From the NCBI GenBank assembly GCA_030041155.1, contig JASHOJ010000078.1:1-64000 (forward strand): a stretch of 64,000 bases of DNA. Direction: 5' to 3'. The notes below the pieces were generated by a model. It made no database searches. It was not told the DNA's origin and saw nothing but the letters and a program-made list of their open reading frames with translations. Positions 26,279 through 35,027 of the stretch are shown in pieces. This DNA is from Candidatus Binataceae bacterium. GTDB taxonomy: Bacteria > Desulfobacterota > Binatia > Binatales > Binataceae. The first letter of the stretch is position 1. Each line of letters begins with the position of its first letter. Made by a program: the position numbers and the translations under genes.

Positions 26279-26447
26279 GCCCCACCCCCGTTCGCAGCCG
26301 TAAAGAAAACGATAAGAAGTTAAGCGTAGCGCACCGCGACCGCAAGATAGTCTGCCGCCGGCGGTTAGACTGCGATCCTTACGAACTCTCAAGCTTAAGT
26401 GCGATAATCCGCGCCGGACAGTTGTGACGAAGCGAGGCTCGACTGTG

Positions 26448-28871
26448 ATGAAAGACAAGCGATGGCCGATCGGATGGGACGCGCGATGGATCTGGGCTGC
26501 GCCCGCCATAAAACCCGCTTCGCCGATTTCAGCCAGTCCGAATCCGCCGCCGGAGAGCTGGAACCGGTTCTGCTATCTGCGCAAGACGATCGATTTGCTG
26601 GGCGCGCCCGAATCGGCGCCGACGCGGGTGACAGCCGATTCTCGCTTCATCCTTTACGTGAACGGCATCGAAGTCGGGCGCGGCCCGGCGCGATCGATTC
26701 CTGCACGGCTTGCGTGGAGTGAAATCGACCTCGCGCCTTTTCTGCGTGCGGGACGCAACGCGATTTGCGCGCTTGCGCGGTTCTATGGAATGGCGGTGCC
26801 ATGGTGGATTCCCGCGCCGGCGAATTATCAGCTCGGTTTCGGATCGTTCGCGATCGAAGCGCCGGCAATCGGGCTTAAGTCCGACGGTTCATGGAAAGCA
26901 ATGGCGGCACCGTATCGGCAGCAGGCCTTCTGGCGCTCCGCGCTCGGGCAGCCGCCGACCGAAATTGTTGACGGCGCGGCGGCGCCCGAAGGATGGACGA
27001 GATCCGATTTCGATGACGCCGGCTGGCAGGCGGCTATCGAACTCAGATCGGGAACGCTCGCGCCGAACCGCGGCGAAATTCCGGTTGAGCCGTTCACCGC
27101 GCCCGAACCCGCGGACATCGCGCCGCTTACCTCGCTCGCGATCGAATTGACGGAGATCGCGCGCCCTCAGGTTGCCGCATCCTCCGCCGATTTCCCGCAG
27201 GATGCATTCCCGCGCCGCGGCGCATCCGCAAAAGACTCAGTCGAGACCGCGCTCACCTTTGATGCGGGCAAGATCACGCTCGCGACGCCGTGGGCCGAGG
27301 TGCGCGGGCCGCGGGGCGCGGTGATCGACTTTTATGTTGGTGAAGATTTGCGCGATGACATGCTTGCCGAGATAGCGCCGCGCTTCTATGGGATGCGCTA
27401 CAGCATTGGCGGGCGGGAGCGCGAGCGAATCGAGGCATTCGAGGCGGTTGGCTTCCGCTATCTGACGGTGGTGCCGCGAAATGGGGCGCAAATTCTTTCG
27501 ATCGGAGCGACCGAGCGGCGCTATCCGCGCAGCGGCGACGCCCGTTTCGAATGCGACGATCTGCGGCTGAATAAAATCTGGAATGTCGGTGCGCGAACCC
27601 TGGATCTCTGTTCCTCAGACGCATTCCTGGATTGCCCCGGGCGCGAGCAGCGCGCATGGCTCGGCGATTCATACATCCACGCCCTGCTTACGTTCGTGAC
27701 CAATACTGATTGGGCGCTGGTGGCGCGGCATCTGCGAATCTGCGCGCACGGCGTTCGAGGCGACGGTTTGCTGGGGATGGTTGCCGCGGGCGACATGACC
27801 TTTTCCGCAACCACGATTCCGGATTATTCGCTGCATTGGATTCGCGCGCTGGCGCGCTACTACCAATACTCCGGGGACCGCGATTTGGTGCGCGAACTGG
27901 CGCCTGTCGCGAGCGGCATCTCCGACGCATTCGAGCGTTATCGCGGCGACGACGGGCTTATCAGGCGAATGCCGGGGTGGATGTTCGTCGATTGGGCGAT
28001 GACCGAGCGGTCGGATGTGGTTGGGGCTGTCGACGCGCTTTACGCCGCCGCCCTCGATGATTTCGCGTGGCTCGCCGAAACGGCGCTGGCGGATAGCCGC
28101 GCCGCCGCCGAAGCTCGATCCAAAGCCGCACGCACGCACGCCGCTTTTGGTCTTCTGTGGAACGAGCTTGCCGGCGCATACGTCGATGCCGCCGACCGCA
28201 ATGGCCCGCTTCGCAGAATAAGCCAGCAGACGAACGCGATCGCGATCGTCAGCCGGTGCGCGCCCGCCGATCGCTGGCAGCGGATGCTCGAATGCGTGCT
28301 GGACAGCTCGCGGGTGGTGATTACGCCCACTATTTCCGACCAGCCCACGGCTTACATGCTGCAGCGAATGGACCCGGCGGAATACGGCGATTTCGATCCC
28401 GAGCGCAACGTCGTGGCGGCGCAGCCATTTTTCTCGCATCTGCTGCACGACGCGATTGTGCGCGCGGGTCGGCGCGACCTAATCGTGGAGCGGTGTCTCA
28501 AATGGTGGCCGCAGATCGAACGCGGAGACACCTGCTTTGAGGAATATTGGGACGCGAATTCGGGCACCGGCAGCCGCTGTCATGCATGGTCCGCCACTCC
28601 GACCTACGATCTCACGACTCATGTGCTCGGGGTACGTCCAGCCGCGCCTGGTTACTCGAGCGCGGAGATCGCGCCGTGGTTCGGTCCGCTGCGGCATCTG
28701 GAGGGCGCGGTGCCGACGCCTAAGGGGATGATCACCGTCACTCTGGATCGCGATCGCGGCGGCGAAATCGCGATTCCCGCCGGCATTGCAGCGTTGGTTC
28801 GGTTCGATGACGCGAAGCTGGCAGGAGCGCAGTTGGGTCCGGGACATCATCGGATATTGCCCCTCACCTGA
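26448..28871 (+). CDS. Alpha-L-rhamnosidase-like glycoside hydrolase, GH78-type (807 aa)
   Basis: A multi-domain protein: an N-terminal beta-sandwich (RFCYLRKTIDL, FILYVNGIEVGRGPARS), a second sandwich, then an (alpha/alpha)6 barrel. The barrel begins with the GH78-like sequence LDLCSSDAFLDCPGREQRAW followed by LGDSYIHA; Glu in GREQR is the likely general acid. A C-terminal sandwich follows (SSAEIAPWFGPLRHLEGAVPTPKG). No signal peptide is seen. Likely hydrolyses an inverting alpha-linked rhamnoside or related sugar in the cytoplasm. ATG 26448 has a weak GAGG upstream; GTG 26424 is an alternative. It is a lone sugar gene here. Confidence 0.82.
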   Translation: MKDKRWPIGWDARWIWAAPAIKPASPISASPNPPPESWNRFCYLRKTIDLLGAPESAPTRVTADSRFILYVNGIEVGRGPARSIPARLAWSEIDLAPFLRAGRNAICALARFYGMAVPWWIPAPANYQLGFGSFAIEAPAIGLKSDGSWKAMAAPYRQQAFWRSALGQPPTEIVDGAAAPEGWTRSDFDDAGWQAAIELRSGTLAPNRGEIPVEPFTAPEPADIAPLTSLAIELTEIARPQVAASSADFPQDAFPRRGASAKDSVETALTFDAGKITLATPWAEVRGPRGAVIDFYVGEDLRDDMLAEIAPRFYGMRYSIGGRERERIEAFEAVGFRYLTVVPRNGAQILSIGATERRYPRSGDARFECDDLRLNKIWNVGARTLDLCSSDAFLDCPGREQRAWLGDSYIHALLTFVTNTDWALVARHLRICAHGVRGDGLLGMVAAGDMTFSATTIPDYSLHWIRALARYYQYSGDRDLVRELAPVASGISDAFERYRGDDGLIRRMPGWMFVDWAMTERSDVVGAVDALYAAALDDFAWLAETALADSRAAAEARSKAARTHAAFGLLWNELAGAYVDAADRNGPLRRISQQTNAIAIVSRCAPADRWQRMLECVLDSSRVVITPTISDQPTAYMLQRMDPAEYGDFDPERNVVAAQPFFSHLLHDAIVRAGRRDLIVERCLKWWPQIERGDTCFEEYWDANSGTGSRCHAWSATPTYDLTTHVLGVRPAAPGYSSAEIAPWFGPLRHLEGAVPTPKGMITVTLDRDRGGEIAIPAGIAALVRFDDAKLAGAQLGPGHHRILPLT

Positions 28872-28896
28872 TCGCCCGAACCCGGATGCGCTGAAG

Positions 28897-29661
28897 CTAG
28901 GAAGCGAGACGCGCGGAAAAACGCAGGCGGATGTAATCCGCCGTCCACCTTTCGCGCTCGTCGCACAGCACAGGGCGCAACAACTCGACCGCCTCGGCCA
29001 CGGCGCGTTTGCGATCCGCCGGTTGAAGCGGCTTCAGAAGATTCTCCGCAAAGGTATCGAGCCATCCTTCAAGACCGGTCGGCAGCGGCGTGGGACGCGG
29101 AATCAGCTCGATATAGTCGACCGTAAAGCCCGCTCGTTCGAGCCGCGCGCGGTAATCCGCCGCGGTCGGAAAATACCACGGAATATGCGCGGCACCGTTG
29201 ATGCCGCGGCGGGCCAGCACCGCTTCCAGCGCGACAATGATTGCGGCAACGCATCCGTGCCCGCCAAGTTCCGCGACAAACCGGCCGCCCGGCTTGAGCG
29301 CGCGCGAAACCGCCGCGAGCACGGCGTCCGGCTCGCGCATCCAGTGCAGAGCAGCATTCGAGAACACCGCGTCGAACTCGCGCTCGAACCTCATCGAATG
29401 GCCGTTGGCAAGACGCGCGTCGATGCCGCGCTGGCGCGCCGCCGCGACCATCGCTTCTGACGCGTCCACGCCGACAACGATAGCTCCGCTCGCGGCGATC
29501 TTCTCGGTCAGCACCCCATCGCCGCATCCGAGATCCAAGATCCGCTCGCCGGGCGACGGCTGAAGCATCGCAAGCACAGGCGATCCGAGATCGCTTACGA
29601 AGCGCGCGTTGCGGTCATAGATATCCGGCTGCCAGGTGTTGAGTTGCTGCTCTGAATCCAT
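28897..29661 (-). CDS. Class I methyltransferase, trans-aconitate-methyltransferase-like (254 aa)
   Basis: SAM-binding motif I is ILDLGCGDGVLTEKI, with Asp in GVDASEAMV at strand 2 and FSNAALHWMREPDAVL around motif post-I/II. These phrases are common to Tam-like and UbiE/BioC-like enzymes. The start DSEQQLNTWQPDIYDRNARFVSDLG after ATG 29661 is the usual beginning of this group; an in-frame start at 29688 is possible. The substrate is not known. It is convergent with the GH78-like gene (25 bases between stops). Confidence 0.85.
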   Translation of the reverse strand: MDSEQQLNTWQPDIYDRNARFVSDLGSPVLAMLQPSPGERILDLGCGDGVLTEKIAASGAIVVGVDASEAMVAAARQRGIDARLANGHSMRFEREFDAVFSNAALHWMREPDAVLAAVSRALKPGGRFVAELGGHGCVAAIIVALEAVLARRGINGAAHIPWYFPTAADYRARLERAGFTVDYIELIPRPTPLPTGLEGWLDTFAENLLKPLQPADRKRAVAEAVELLRPVLCDERERWTADYIRLRFSARLAS

Positions 29662-29849
29662 CGAAAAAAGGCAGGTCTGAAGCCTCAATCCAATTTGCTA
29701 TATGTCCTCACGATCCGAGGCAACCGACTGGAGTCGGCGCCCACAGCTCTGCTCAGGTTGGCGACTCCTTGCTGTATCGGCGCGACGCTAGTAAGCGGAT
29801 CGTAGCTTCAGGAGCGCCGCCAAACGGAGGTCAGCGAACGGAGGTCGCG

Positions 29850-30617
29850 ATGTTCACCGGAATCGATCATATCGTGGTGGCAGTTCAGGACCTGGAAACG
29901 GCTATCCGAGAGTTCGGCGCGGCCGGATTCACAGTGGTCCGCGGCGGAAGACACAACATCGGAACGCATAACGCTCTCATCGCGTTCGCCGACGGAAGCT
30001 ACATTGAACTGATCGCGTTTCTTACGCCCATACCCGCCCATCCGTGGTATCGGGCGCTCGAGCGCGGCGGCGGACTGGTCGATTTCTGTATGCGAACCAC
30101 CGACCTTGGCCGCGATGCGGAGGTGATGCGGCGCGCCGGTGCGAGTATTGGCGACGCGGCCGCGATGACGCGCGATCGCCCTGACGGATATCGCCTCGTC
30201 TGGAAGCTTGCGATCCCGCAGGCACCGATGAACGGGCAGCTCCCGTTTCTTATCGAGGATCAAACCCCGCGCGACGAGCGCGTGCCGCGCGAGCGGAGCC
30301 ATCCTAATGGTGCGATCGGGATCGCTCGGGTGACACTTGCGGTTGAAAATCCGGGGACGACAAGCGCGGCGTATGCGCGCGTGCTCGGCAGACCGGGTGC
30401 GCCGGCCAATCGCACGGACCTGGATGCATTCGGAGTTCGCTTCACGATCGGCGAAAACGAGATCGAGCTGGTCGCGCCGAAATCATCGTCAGGGCCGATT
30501 CGCGACTGGATCGATTCACGCGGCGCGTCTCCATTTGCGGCGCGCCTTTTACTCACCGGCGGCGCGGGGACATCCGAGAGCCGGTTGCTCGAGCGGGCGC
30601 GGCTGACATTCGCGTAG
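29850..30617 (+). CDS. VOC/glyoxalase-like domain protein (255 aa)
   Basis: N-terminal vicinal-oxygen-chelate half: FTGIDHIVVAVQDLETAIREF, then HNIGTHNALIAFADGSYIELIAF, with His and Glu as possible metal ligands. A second VOC-like half follows (IGIARVTLAVENPGTTSAAYARVLG ... GENEIELVAP). The overall shape matches glyoxalase-like (PF13468-type) proteins of 230-290 aa. ATG 29850 is preceded by a doubled Shine-Dalgarno (ACGGAGGTC at 29824-29832 and 29838-29846, 14-base period); an in-frame start at 29769 is less likely. Reaction unknown. Confidence 0.82.
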   Translation: MFTGIDHIVVAVQDLETAIREFGAAGFTVVRGGRHNIGTHNALIAFADGSYIELIAFLTPIPAHPWYRALERGGGLVDFCMRTTDLGRDAEVMRRAGASIGDAAAMTRDRPDGYRLVWKLAIPQAPMNGQLPFLIEDQTPRDERVPRERSHPNGAIGIARVTLAVENPGTTSAAYARVLGRPGAPANRTDLDAFGVRFTIGENEIELVAPKSSSGPIRDWIDSRGASPFAARLLLTGGAGTSESRLLERARLTFA

Positions 30618-30655
30618 AAAAATCCGCATAGATAAAAATGCTGGGAGAGGCTGCG

Positions 30656-31630
30656 ATGGCATCAGCACGGGTAAAATTCGGCTTCACGATTCCGCAGCGC
30701 GCCGCTTTTTTTGGCGTCGCGACCTGGCCGGAGATGCTCGCGATGGCGCACGAGGCTGATCAGATCGCGGCCTTCGACTCGGTGTGGGTGGGAGACAGCG
30801 TGATGGCGAAGCCGCGACCGGAGTCGATTGCGCTTCTGGGTGCGCTCGCATCGGCAACTTCGCGAGTCAAGCTCGGGGTTGGATGTATGGCCAGCTTTCC
30901 GATTCGCGACCCGATCGTGTTCGCGTATCAGTGGGCGACGCTGGACATGATTTCCGGCGGTAGGATGTGGCTTGCGGTGTGCACCGGAATAGTTGCGGGC
31001 GGCGTGAGCGCGAAGGAAGGCGGCGTGTGGGGAATCAAGGATGGCGCGCGCGGAAACCGGATGGCGGAGAATATCGAAATTTGCCGCCGGCTGTGGAGCG
31101 AGGATGACGTATCGTTCGAGGGCAAATATCACAAGTTCAGCGCGGTGACGATCAAGCCGCGCCCAATGCAGCAACCCTGTCCAATCTGGATCGCGGCAAA
31201 TCCGCAGCCAAATCAGGCCGAGAAGCCGCTGAGACGGGTGGCGAAAATCGCGGACGGCTGGATGACGGTGAACATCTTCCCGGAGTTGTTCGCGACCAAC
31301 TGGAAGGCGCTGGAAAAATACATCCGCGACGAGGGCAAGGATCCTGCCGCTTTTCCAAACATCCTGTATCACAACGTCAACATCAATCCGGATCGCGCGG
31401 CGGCGCTGGAGGAATCGAAACGCTTCCTCGACGAGTACTACGGACCGGTGATGTCGCCGGTGATGGTCGAGGCGTGGACGGCATCGGGAACGCCCGAGCA
31501 ATGCGCGGAACAACTCCGCGCCCTGATTCGGGCGGGAGCCAGGGAAATAACCCTGCGTATCACGTCCTGGGATCAAGCGGGACAATTCAAGAAACTGATT
31601 CACGAAGTGCTGCCGCGGCTGCTCGACTGA
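30656..31630 (+). CDS. LLM class flavin/F420-dependent oxidoreductase (324 aa)
   Basis: Luciferase-like TIM barrel: VKFGFTIPQRAAFFG, ADQIAAFDSVWVGDSVMAKPRPE, LGVGCMASFPIRDP, DMISGGRMWLAVCTG and PIWIAANPQP are the conserved pieces. GGGAG before ATG 30656 supports that start over ATG 30638. It is followed 46 bases later by cobB on the same strand. Likely reduces or monooxygenates a small organic compound using F420H2 or FMNH2; substrate unknown. Confidence 0.88.
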   Translation: MASARVKFGFTIPQRAAFFGVATWPEMLAMAHEADQIAAFDSVWVGDSVMAKPRPESIALLGALASATSRVKLGVGCMASFPIRDPIVFAYQWATLDMISGGRMWLAVCTGIVAGGVSAKEGGVWGIKDGARGNRMAENIEICRRLWSEDDVSFEGKYHKFSAVTIKPRPMQQPCPIWIAANPQPNQAEKPLRRVAKIADGWMTVNIFPELFATNWKALEKYIRDEGKDPAAFPNILYHNVNINPDRAAALEESKRFLDEYYGPVMSPVMVEAWTASGTPEQCAEQLRALIRAGAREITLRITSWDQAGQFKKLIHEVLPRLLD

Positions 31631-31676
31631 GCGCGCGGATTCAAGTCTCGCGTGCGAGGAGTAGAGTAGCGGATAG

Positions 31677-33101
31677 ATGGTTGCCCGGCTTTCCATTCCC
31701 AGAATCGTGGTCGGCGCGACGGGAAGCGGATGCGGCAAAACCACGGTTAGCCTCGCGATCGCGGCGGCGCTGCGGGCGCGCGGCATCAAGGTAGCCGCTT
31801 TCAAGTGCGGGCCCGATTATCTTGACCCGAGCTATCACGCGCGCGTGCTGGGACACACGTCGCAGAACCTCGACAGTTGGATGATGGGGCGCGAAGCGGT
31901 GCTCGCAACCGTCGCTCGCGCGGCGCGTGGATCCGATCTCGCGATCATTGAAGGAATGATGGGGCTCTTCGATGGAGCCACACCCGACAGCGACGAGGGA
32001 TCGACGGCCGAAATCGCAAAATGGCTCGATGCGCCGGTGCTACTGGTGCTCGATGCGTCGGGAATCGCGAGGACGGTTTCAGCGATCGCGGCCGGATTCG
32101 CGGGCTTCGATCGAGCGCTGAAAGTCGCAGGCCTCATCTGCAATCGCGTGGGCGGCAAGGGCCATCTCGACCTGCTGCGCGCGGCAAATTCGGAAACGCC
32201 GATCGTAGGCGGTCTTCCATTCGAAGCCGCGGTCGCATTTCCGGAGCGCCACCTGGGACTGATGCGAGCCGATGAAAAATCCGTTCCGGATGGGGTAATA
32301 GAACGGCTGGCGGACCTCGGCACACGATGGCTCGACCTGGACGCGGTTGTCGCGCTTGCGAAATCCGCGCCGCCGCTTGAGGTTCCGGAGCGGGAAGACG
32401 CAGGACCGCGCGCGACACCTCGATGCACAATCGCCGTTGCATATGACGACGCTTTTCATTTCTACTACGAAGATAATCTGCGCCGCCTCGAAGAATCCGG
32501 CGCTGAGCTGGTGCGATTCTCGCCGGCTTTCGATTCAGAGCCGCCGCGCGCCGACGGTATCTATATCGGCGGCGGCTATCCCGAAGCGCTCGCAAACGAG
32601 CTTTCATCGAACCGATCGATGCTCGCGGGAATACGAGAATTCGCGACGGGCGGGGGACCAATTTACGCCGAGTGCGGCGGGTTGATGTATCTGTGCGAAG
32701 GAATTCGCACAATTGATGGGAGGTTGTGGCCGATGGCCGGACTGATTGCGGGAATCGCTGTGATGCGCGATCGACTGCAGGCGATCGGATACGTGGAAGT
32801 TGAGACGCGCGCTCCGACATTAATCGGCGTGGCAGGACTTCGATTTCGAGGGCATCAGTTTCGCTACTCGGAGCTTCAGCAATCGAGCATTGAGGTCGAG
32901 CGCACCATAAAGGCCTATCACGTGGTGTCGCGATGGACCGGCGCAGCGTTTGAAGAGGGATTCGCTTTCCGCAATGTGCTTGGCTCCTACGTTCATGCGC
33001 ACTGGGCGTCGAACGGGTTGGCGGCAGAGGGCTTCGTTGAATCGTGCGCGCGATTTCACCAATCTGGACGTGAGGATCTTCGGGTCCGAAACTTTCGATG
33101 A
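31677..33101 (+). CDS. cobB: Cobyrinate a,c-diamide synthase (474 aa)
   Basis: ATP- and glutamine-dependent amidation of the a and c carboxylates of (hydrogeno)cobyrinic acid in B12 synthesis. N-terminal dethiobiotin-synthetase-like P-loop GATGSGCGKTT (near residues 13-23) and FKCGPDYLDPSYH; C-terminal class I glutamine amidotransferase domain with nucleophile Cys333 (YAECGGLMYLCEG) and the conserved GFAFRNVLGSYVHAHW near the end. Length is normal. It overlaps hemQ by ATGA and faces the methylmalonyl-CoA mutase operon, whose product needs B12. No other cobalamin gene and no B12 riboswitch was seen in the 46-base leader. Confidence 0.93.
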   Translation: MVARLSIPRIVVGATGSGCGKTTVSLAIAAALRARGIKVAAFKCGPDYLDPSYHARVLGHTSQNLDSWMMGREAVLATVARAARGSDLAIIEGMMGLFDGATPDSDEGSTAEIAKWLDAPVLLVLDASGIARTVSAIAAGFAGFDRALKVAGLICNRVGGKGHLDLLRAANSETPIVGGLPFEAAVAFPERHLGLMRADEKSVPDGVIERLADLGTRWLDLDAVVALAKSAPPLEVPEREDAGPRATPRCTIAVAYDDAFHFYYEDNLRRLEESGAELVRFSPAFDSEPPRADGIYIGGGYPEALANELSSNRSMLAGIREFATGGGPIYAECGGLMYLCEGIRTIDGRLWPMAGLIAGIAVMRDRLQAIGYVEVETRAPTLIGVAGLRFRGHQFRYSELQQSSIEVERTIKAYHVVSRWTGAAFEEGFAFRNVLGSYVHAHWASNGLAAEGFVESCARFHQSGREDLRVRNFR

Positions 33102-33949
33102 AAGCCGACCAGGAAAACTCGCTGTCAAAAAGCCGCGACGCGGTTCCGTCCGCGCCTCTTACGCTCGAAGGCTACGCGATTTTGCATCAGATGTTCCGGA
33201 TTCGGCGGACGAAGTGGCGCTCCGCGGATAGCAAGGAGCGCGCATCGATAATTGCCGAAGCGGAGGCGGCGCTTTCCGCGATGGCGCCTGGGAGCGACGG
33301 CGAATCGGCGGCATTCTCAGTCCTCGGCCACAAGAGCGACCTTCTGCTGATTCATTTTCGGCGCGGATTCGACGAGCTTGGCGAGGTGGAGCAAGAGATC
33401 GGAGCACTTGCGCTAAGCGATTTCCTTGAACCGGTGACATCATACCTTTCGATGATCGAGATTGGGCTCTACGAGGCGACGGTCGCGATGCACACGCGCC
33501 TTGATCGCGAAAACATTCGTCCTCGCACGCCCGAATGGAGCCAGGCAGTTGCGGCGGAGCTGTCGGCGCAGCGTCAAAAGCTGGGGACGCGGCTGTATCC
33601 GAAAATTCCCGCGCGGCGCTACTTGTGCTTCTATCCGATGGACAAGAAGCGCGAGGGCGACGACAACTGGTATCGCCTGCCAATCGAGGAACGCCGCCGG
33701 CTGATGCACGAGCATGGGATGGTTGGGCGGCGATTCGCGGGAGAGGTAACTCAGATAATTTCCGGATCGATCGGTTTCGACGACTTCGAGTGGGGAGTGG
33801 ATCTGTTCGCAGACGACCCGCTGGTGTTCAAGAAACTGATTTACGAGATGCGTTTCGACGAGGCGAGCGCAGGCTATGCGAAATTCGGCCCCTTCTATGT
33901 TGGAATCCGAACCGAGGCGCAGGAACTCGGCGAGCTGATGCCCGCCTGA
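33098..33949 (+). CDS. hemQ: Coproheme decarboxylase HemQ/ChdC (chlorite-dismutase family, 283 aa)
   Basis: Converts coproheme to protoheme in the coproporphyrin-dependent heme route. The second half is highly characteristic: RRYLCFYPMDKKREGDDNWY, with Tyr179 at the position of the catalytic YPM tyrosine of Bacillus-type enzymes, HEHGMVGRRF with the likely heme-ligand His206, then IISGSIGFDDFEWGVDLFADD and YEMRFDEASAGYAKFGPFYVG. No chlorite-dismutase-specific arginine pocket can be claimed from reading. ATG 33098 overlaps the cobB stop by four bases, so cobB and hemQ are translated together, linking two tetrapyrrole end-steps. Confidence 0.92.
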   Translation: MKADQENSLSKSRDAVPSAPLTLEGYAILHQMFRIRRTKWRSADSKERASIIAEAEAALSAMAPGSDGESAAFSVLGHKSDLLLIHFRRGFDELGEVEQEIGALALSDFLEPVTSYLSMIEIGLYEATVAMHTRLDRENIRPRTPEWSQAVAAELSAQRQKLGTRLYPKIPARRYLCFYPMDKKREGDDNWYRLPIEERRRLMHEHGMVGRRFAGEVTQIISGSIGFDDFEWGVDLFADDPLVFKKLIYEMRFDEASAGYAKFGPFYVGIRTEAQELGELMPA

Positions 33950-34015
33950 GCGCCACACGCGACGCTTCGAAATTAACAGCGGTGATTAATTGGCGGAGAC
34001 CTCAGGCCGTCGCGC

Positions 34016-34246
34016 TTAACGCTTGCGCCGCGACTCGAGCTCATCCTCGACTTCATCGCGAATCGGAAAGCGCCCGGTCTTCGCCTTGGAAAAGATAAGG
34101 CTGCCGTCGGCGATTACGTCGAACTGGCCTGACTTTCCGGGAGTGATCTCCACGCTGTAACCGAAGCGATCCTTGATGGATGCGGCCAGACTGGCCGCCT
34201 GAGGCTTATAGCCTCAAGCCGAGCAATAGAGAATTTCAATAGCCAT
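34016..34246 (-). CDS. selW: SelW-like (Rdx family) selenoprotein with in-frame TGA as Sec codon (76 aa)
   Basis: Reading ATG 34246 on the minus strand gives MAIEILYCSA, then TGA (34214-34216) at residue 11, then GYKPQAASLAASIKDRFGYS and on to TAA at 34016-34018. The result is a C-S-A-U motif followed by GYKPQA, the SelW/Rdx signature (CxxU-GYK). The later part ITPGKSGQFDVIADGSLIFS then KAKTGRFPIRDEVEDELESR matches the family's PGxxGxFxVxxDGxxIxSKxxxGRFP. The frame would be senseless with TGA as stop: only ten residues before it, but a full conserved domain after it. A hairpin fitting a bacterial SECIS starts 19 bases from the TGA. It is the last gene of the run pccB-accC-BCCP-mcm-pdaD, 72 bases after pdaD. 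The role is a thioredoxin-fold thiol/selenol redox protein. Confidence 0.88.
34182..34198 (-). promoter_or_regulatory. Candidate bacterial SECIS hairpin
   Basis: In gene orientation GCGGCCA (bases 19-25 counted from the T of TGA) pairs perfectly with TGGCCGC (29-35), leaving a GTC apical loop at 26-28. An apical loop carrying G-U about 16-37 bases after UGA is what bacterial SelB recognises. A second, shorter stem TGAGGC-TATAA-GCCTCA includes the TGA itself and could compete or stack below it. Confidence 0.7.
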
Positions 34247-34318
34247 GATTTGAGGCTAGCGCTCTACTGCGATTCCCTCAACGATCGCCGGTGTGTGCGC
34301 ACCATCAGTGCGCGCGAG

Positions 34319-34882
34319 CTAGCGCCCGTTTGGCAGGTCCACAAAGACCGCGGCCGCAACCACAGAGGACCACAGGCCATCGCGATCACCTATCGCGGAC
34401 TGGGTGACATTGCGGGTGGTGATGATCTTATCGGAGAGGCGCCAGACGTCCTTACGCTCGTCGTAACTCGCGTTAGGATCGAAATCGACGCCCAAGATGG
34501 TCGCGAGCATCTGCGCGGCAAGATCCTCAGCATAATCGCCGGCTTTCTGATCCGTCTCGCCGAAGCTGTGATGCTCCGAAAGGTAACCGTACTGATCTGG
34601 GTTGGCGGGAATCGCGACGCCGACCGAAGCGGCAATGAGCCGATGGGGCTCGTTGATCGCGTTCTCGCTCATCACCGCATAGACAATCTGGCCGGGGCTC
34701 AGGTACTTGAGTCCTTCCTGCTGGCTGATAAGCCGGCAGCGCGGCGGAAAAATGGATTTTACGCGAACGAGATTGTATTCCGCGATTCCGGCGGAACGCA
34801 GCGACATCTCGAACGCGGTGAGTTTCTCGCGATGTTTGCCGACACCTTTGGTGAGAAATGCGGCCTTCGGAAGCGGTCCCAT
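34319..34882 (-). CDS. pdaD: Pyruvoyl-dependent arginine decarboxylase (187 aa)
   Basis: Makes agmatine from arginine for polyamine synthesis. The chain is made as a proenzyme and cleaves itself before a Ser that becomes the pyruvoyl group. Compared with the Methanocaldococcus enzyme (RISSIMPP), the site here reads RVKSIFPP, so Ser43 is kept but the preceding Ser is Lys. GQIVYAVMSENAINEPHRLIAASVGVAIP, read as two halves around SENA, is the conserved core. Length is normal. AGGAGAG lies about ten bases before ATG 34882. It sits between the mutase gene and the selenoprotein gene on one strand, an unusual neighbourhood. Confidence 0.88.
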   Translation of the reverse strand: MGPLPKAAFLTKGVGKHREKLTAFEMSLRSAGIAEYNLVRVKSIFPPRCRLISQQEGLKYLSPGQIVYAVMSENAINEPHRLIAASVGVAIPANPDQYGYLSEHHSFGETDQKAGDYAEDLAAQMLATILGVDFDPNASYDERKDVWRLSDKIITTRNVTQSAIGDRDGLWSSVVAAAVFVDLPNGR

Positions 34883-35027
34883 CTACGTTGGTTCTCTCCT
34901 GAGTAAGCGGCCTGATCCCGCCGCGCAGCGCTTCATTACGACACGCAATCCATCAAAACAGCCAATCGAGCGCGCCGGCGATCCGAACCGAGATCGTCTA
35001 TTATACAATGCCGGGAGCGGGCGCTAC

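Noticed and set aside
31631-31676. Cobalamin riboswitch upstream of cobB
   Set aside because: The gap is only 46 bases, far too short, and no B12-box wording was seen there.
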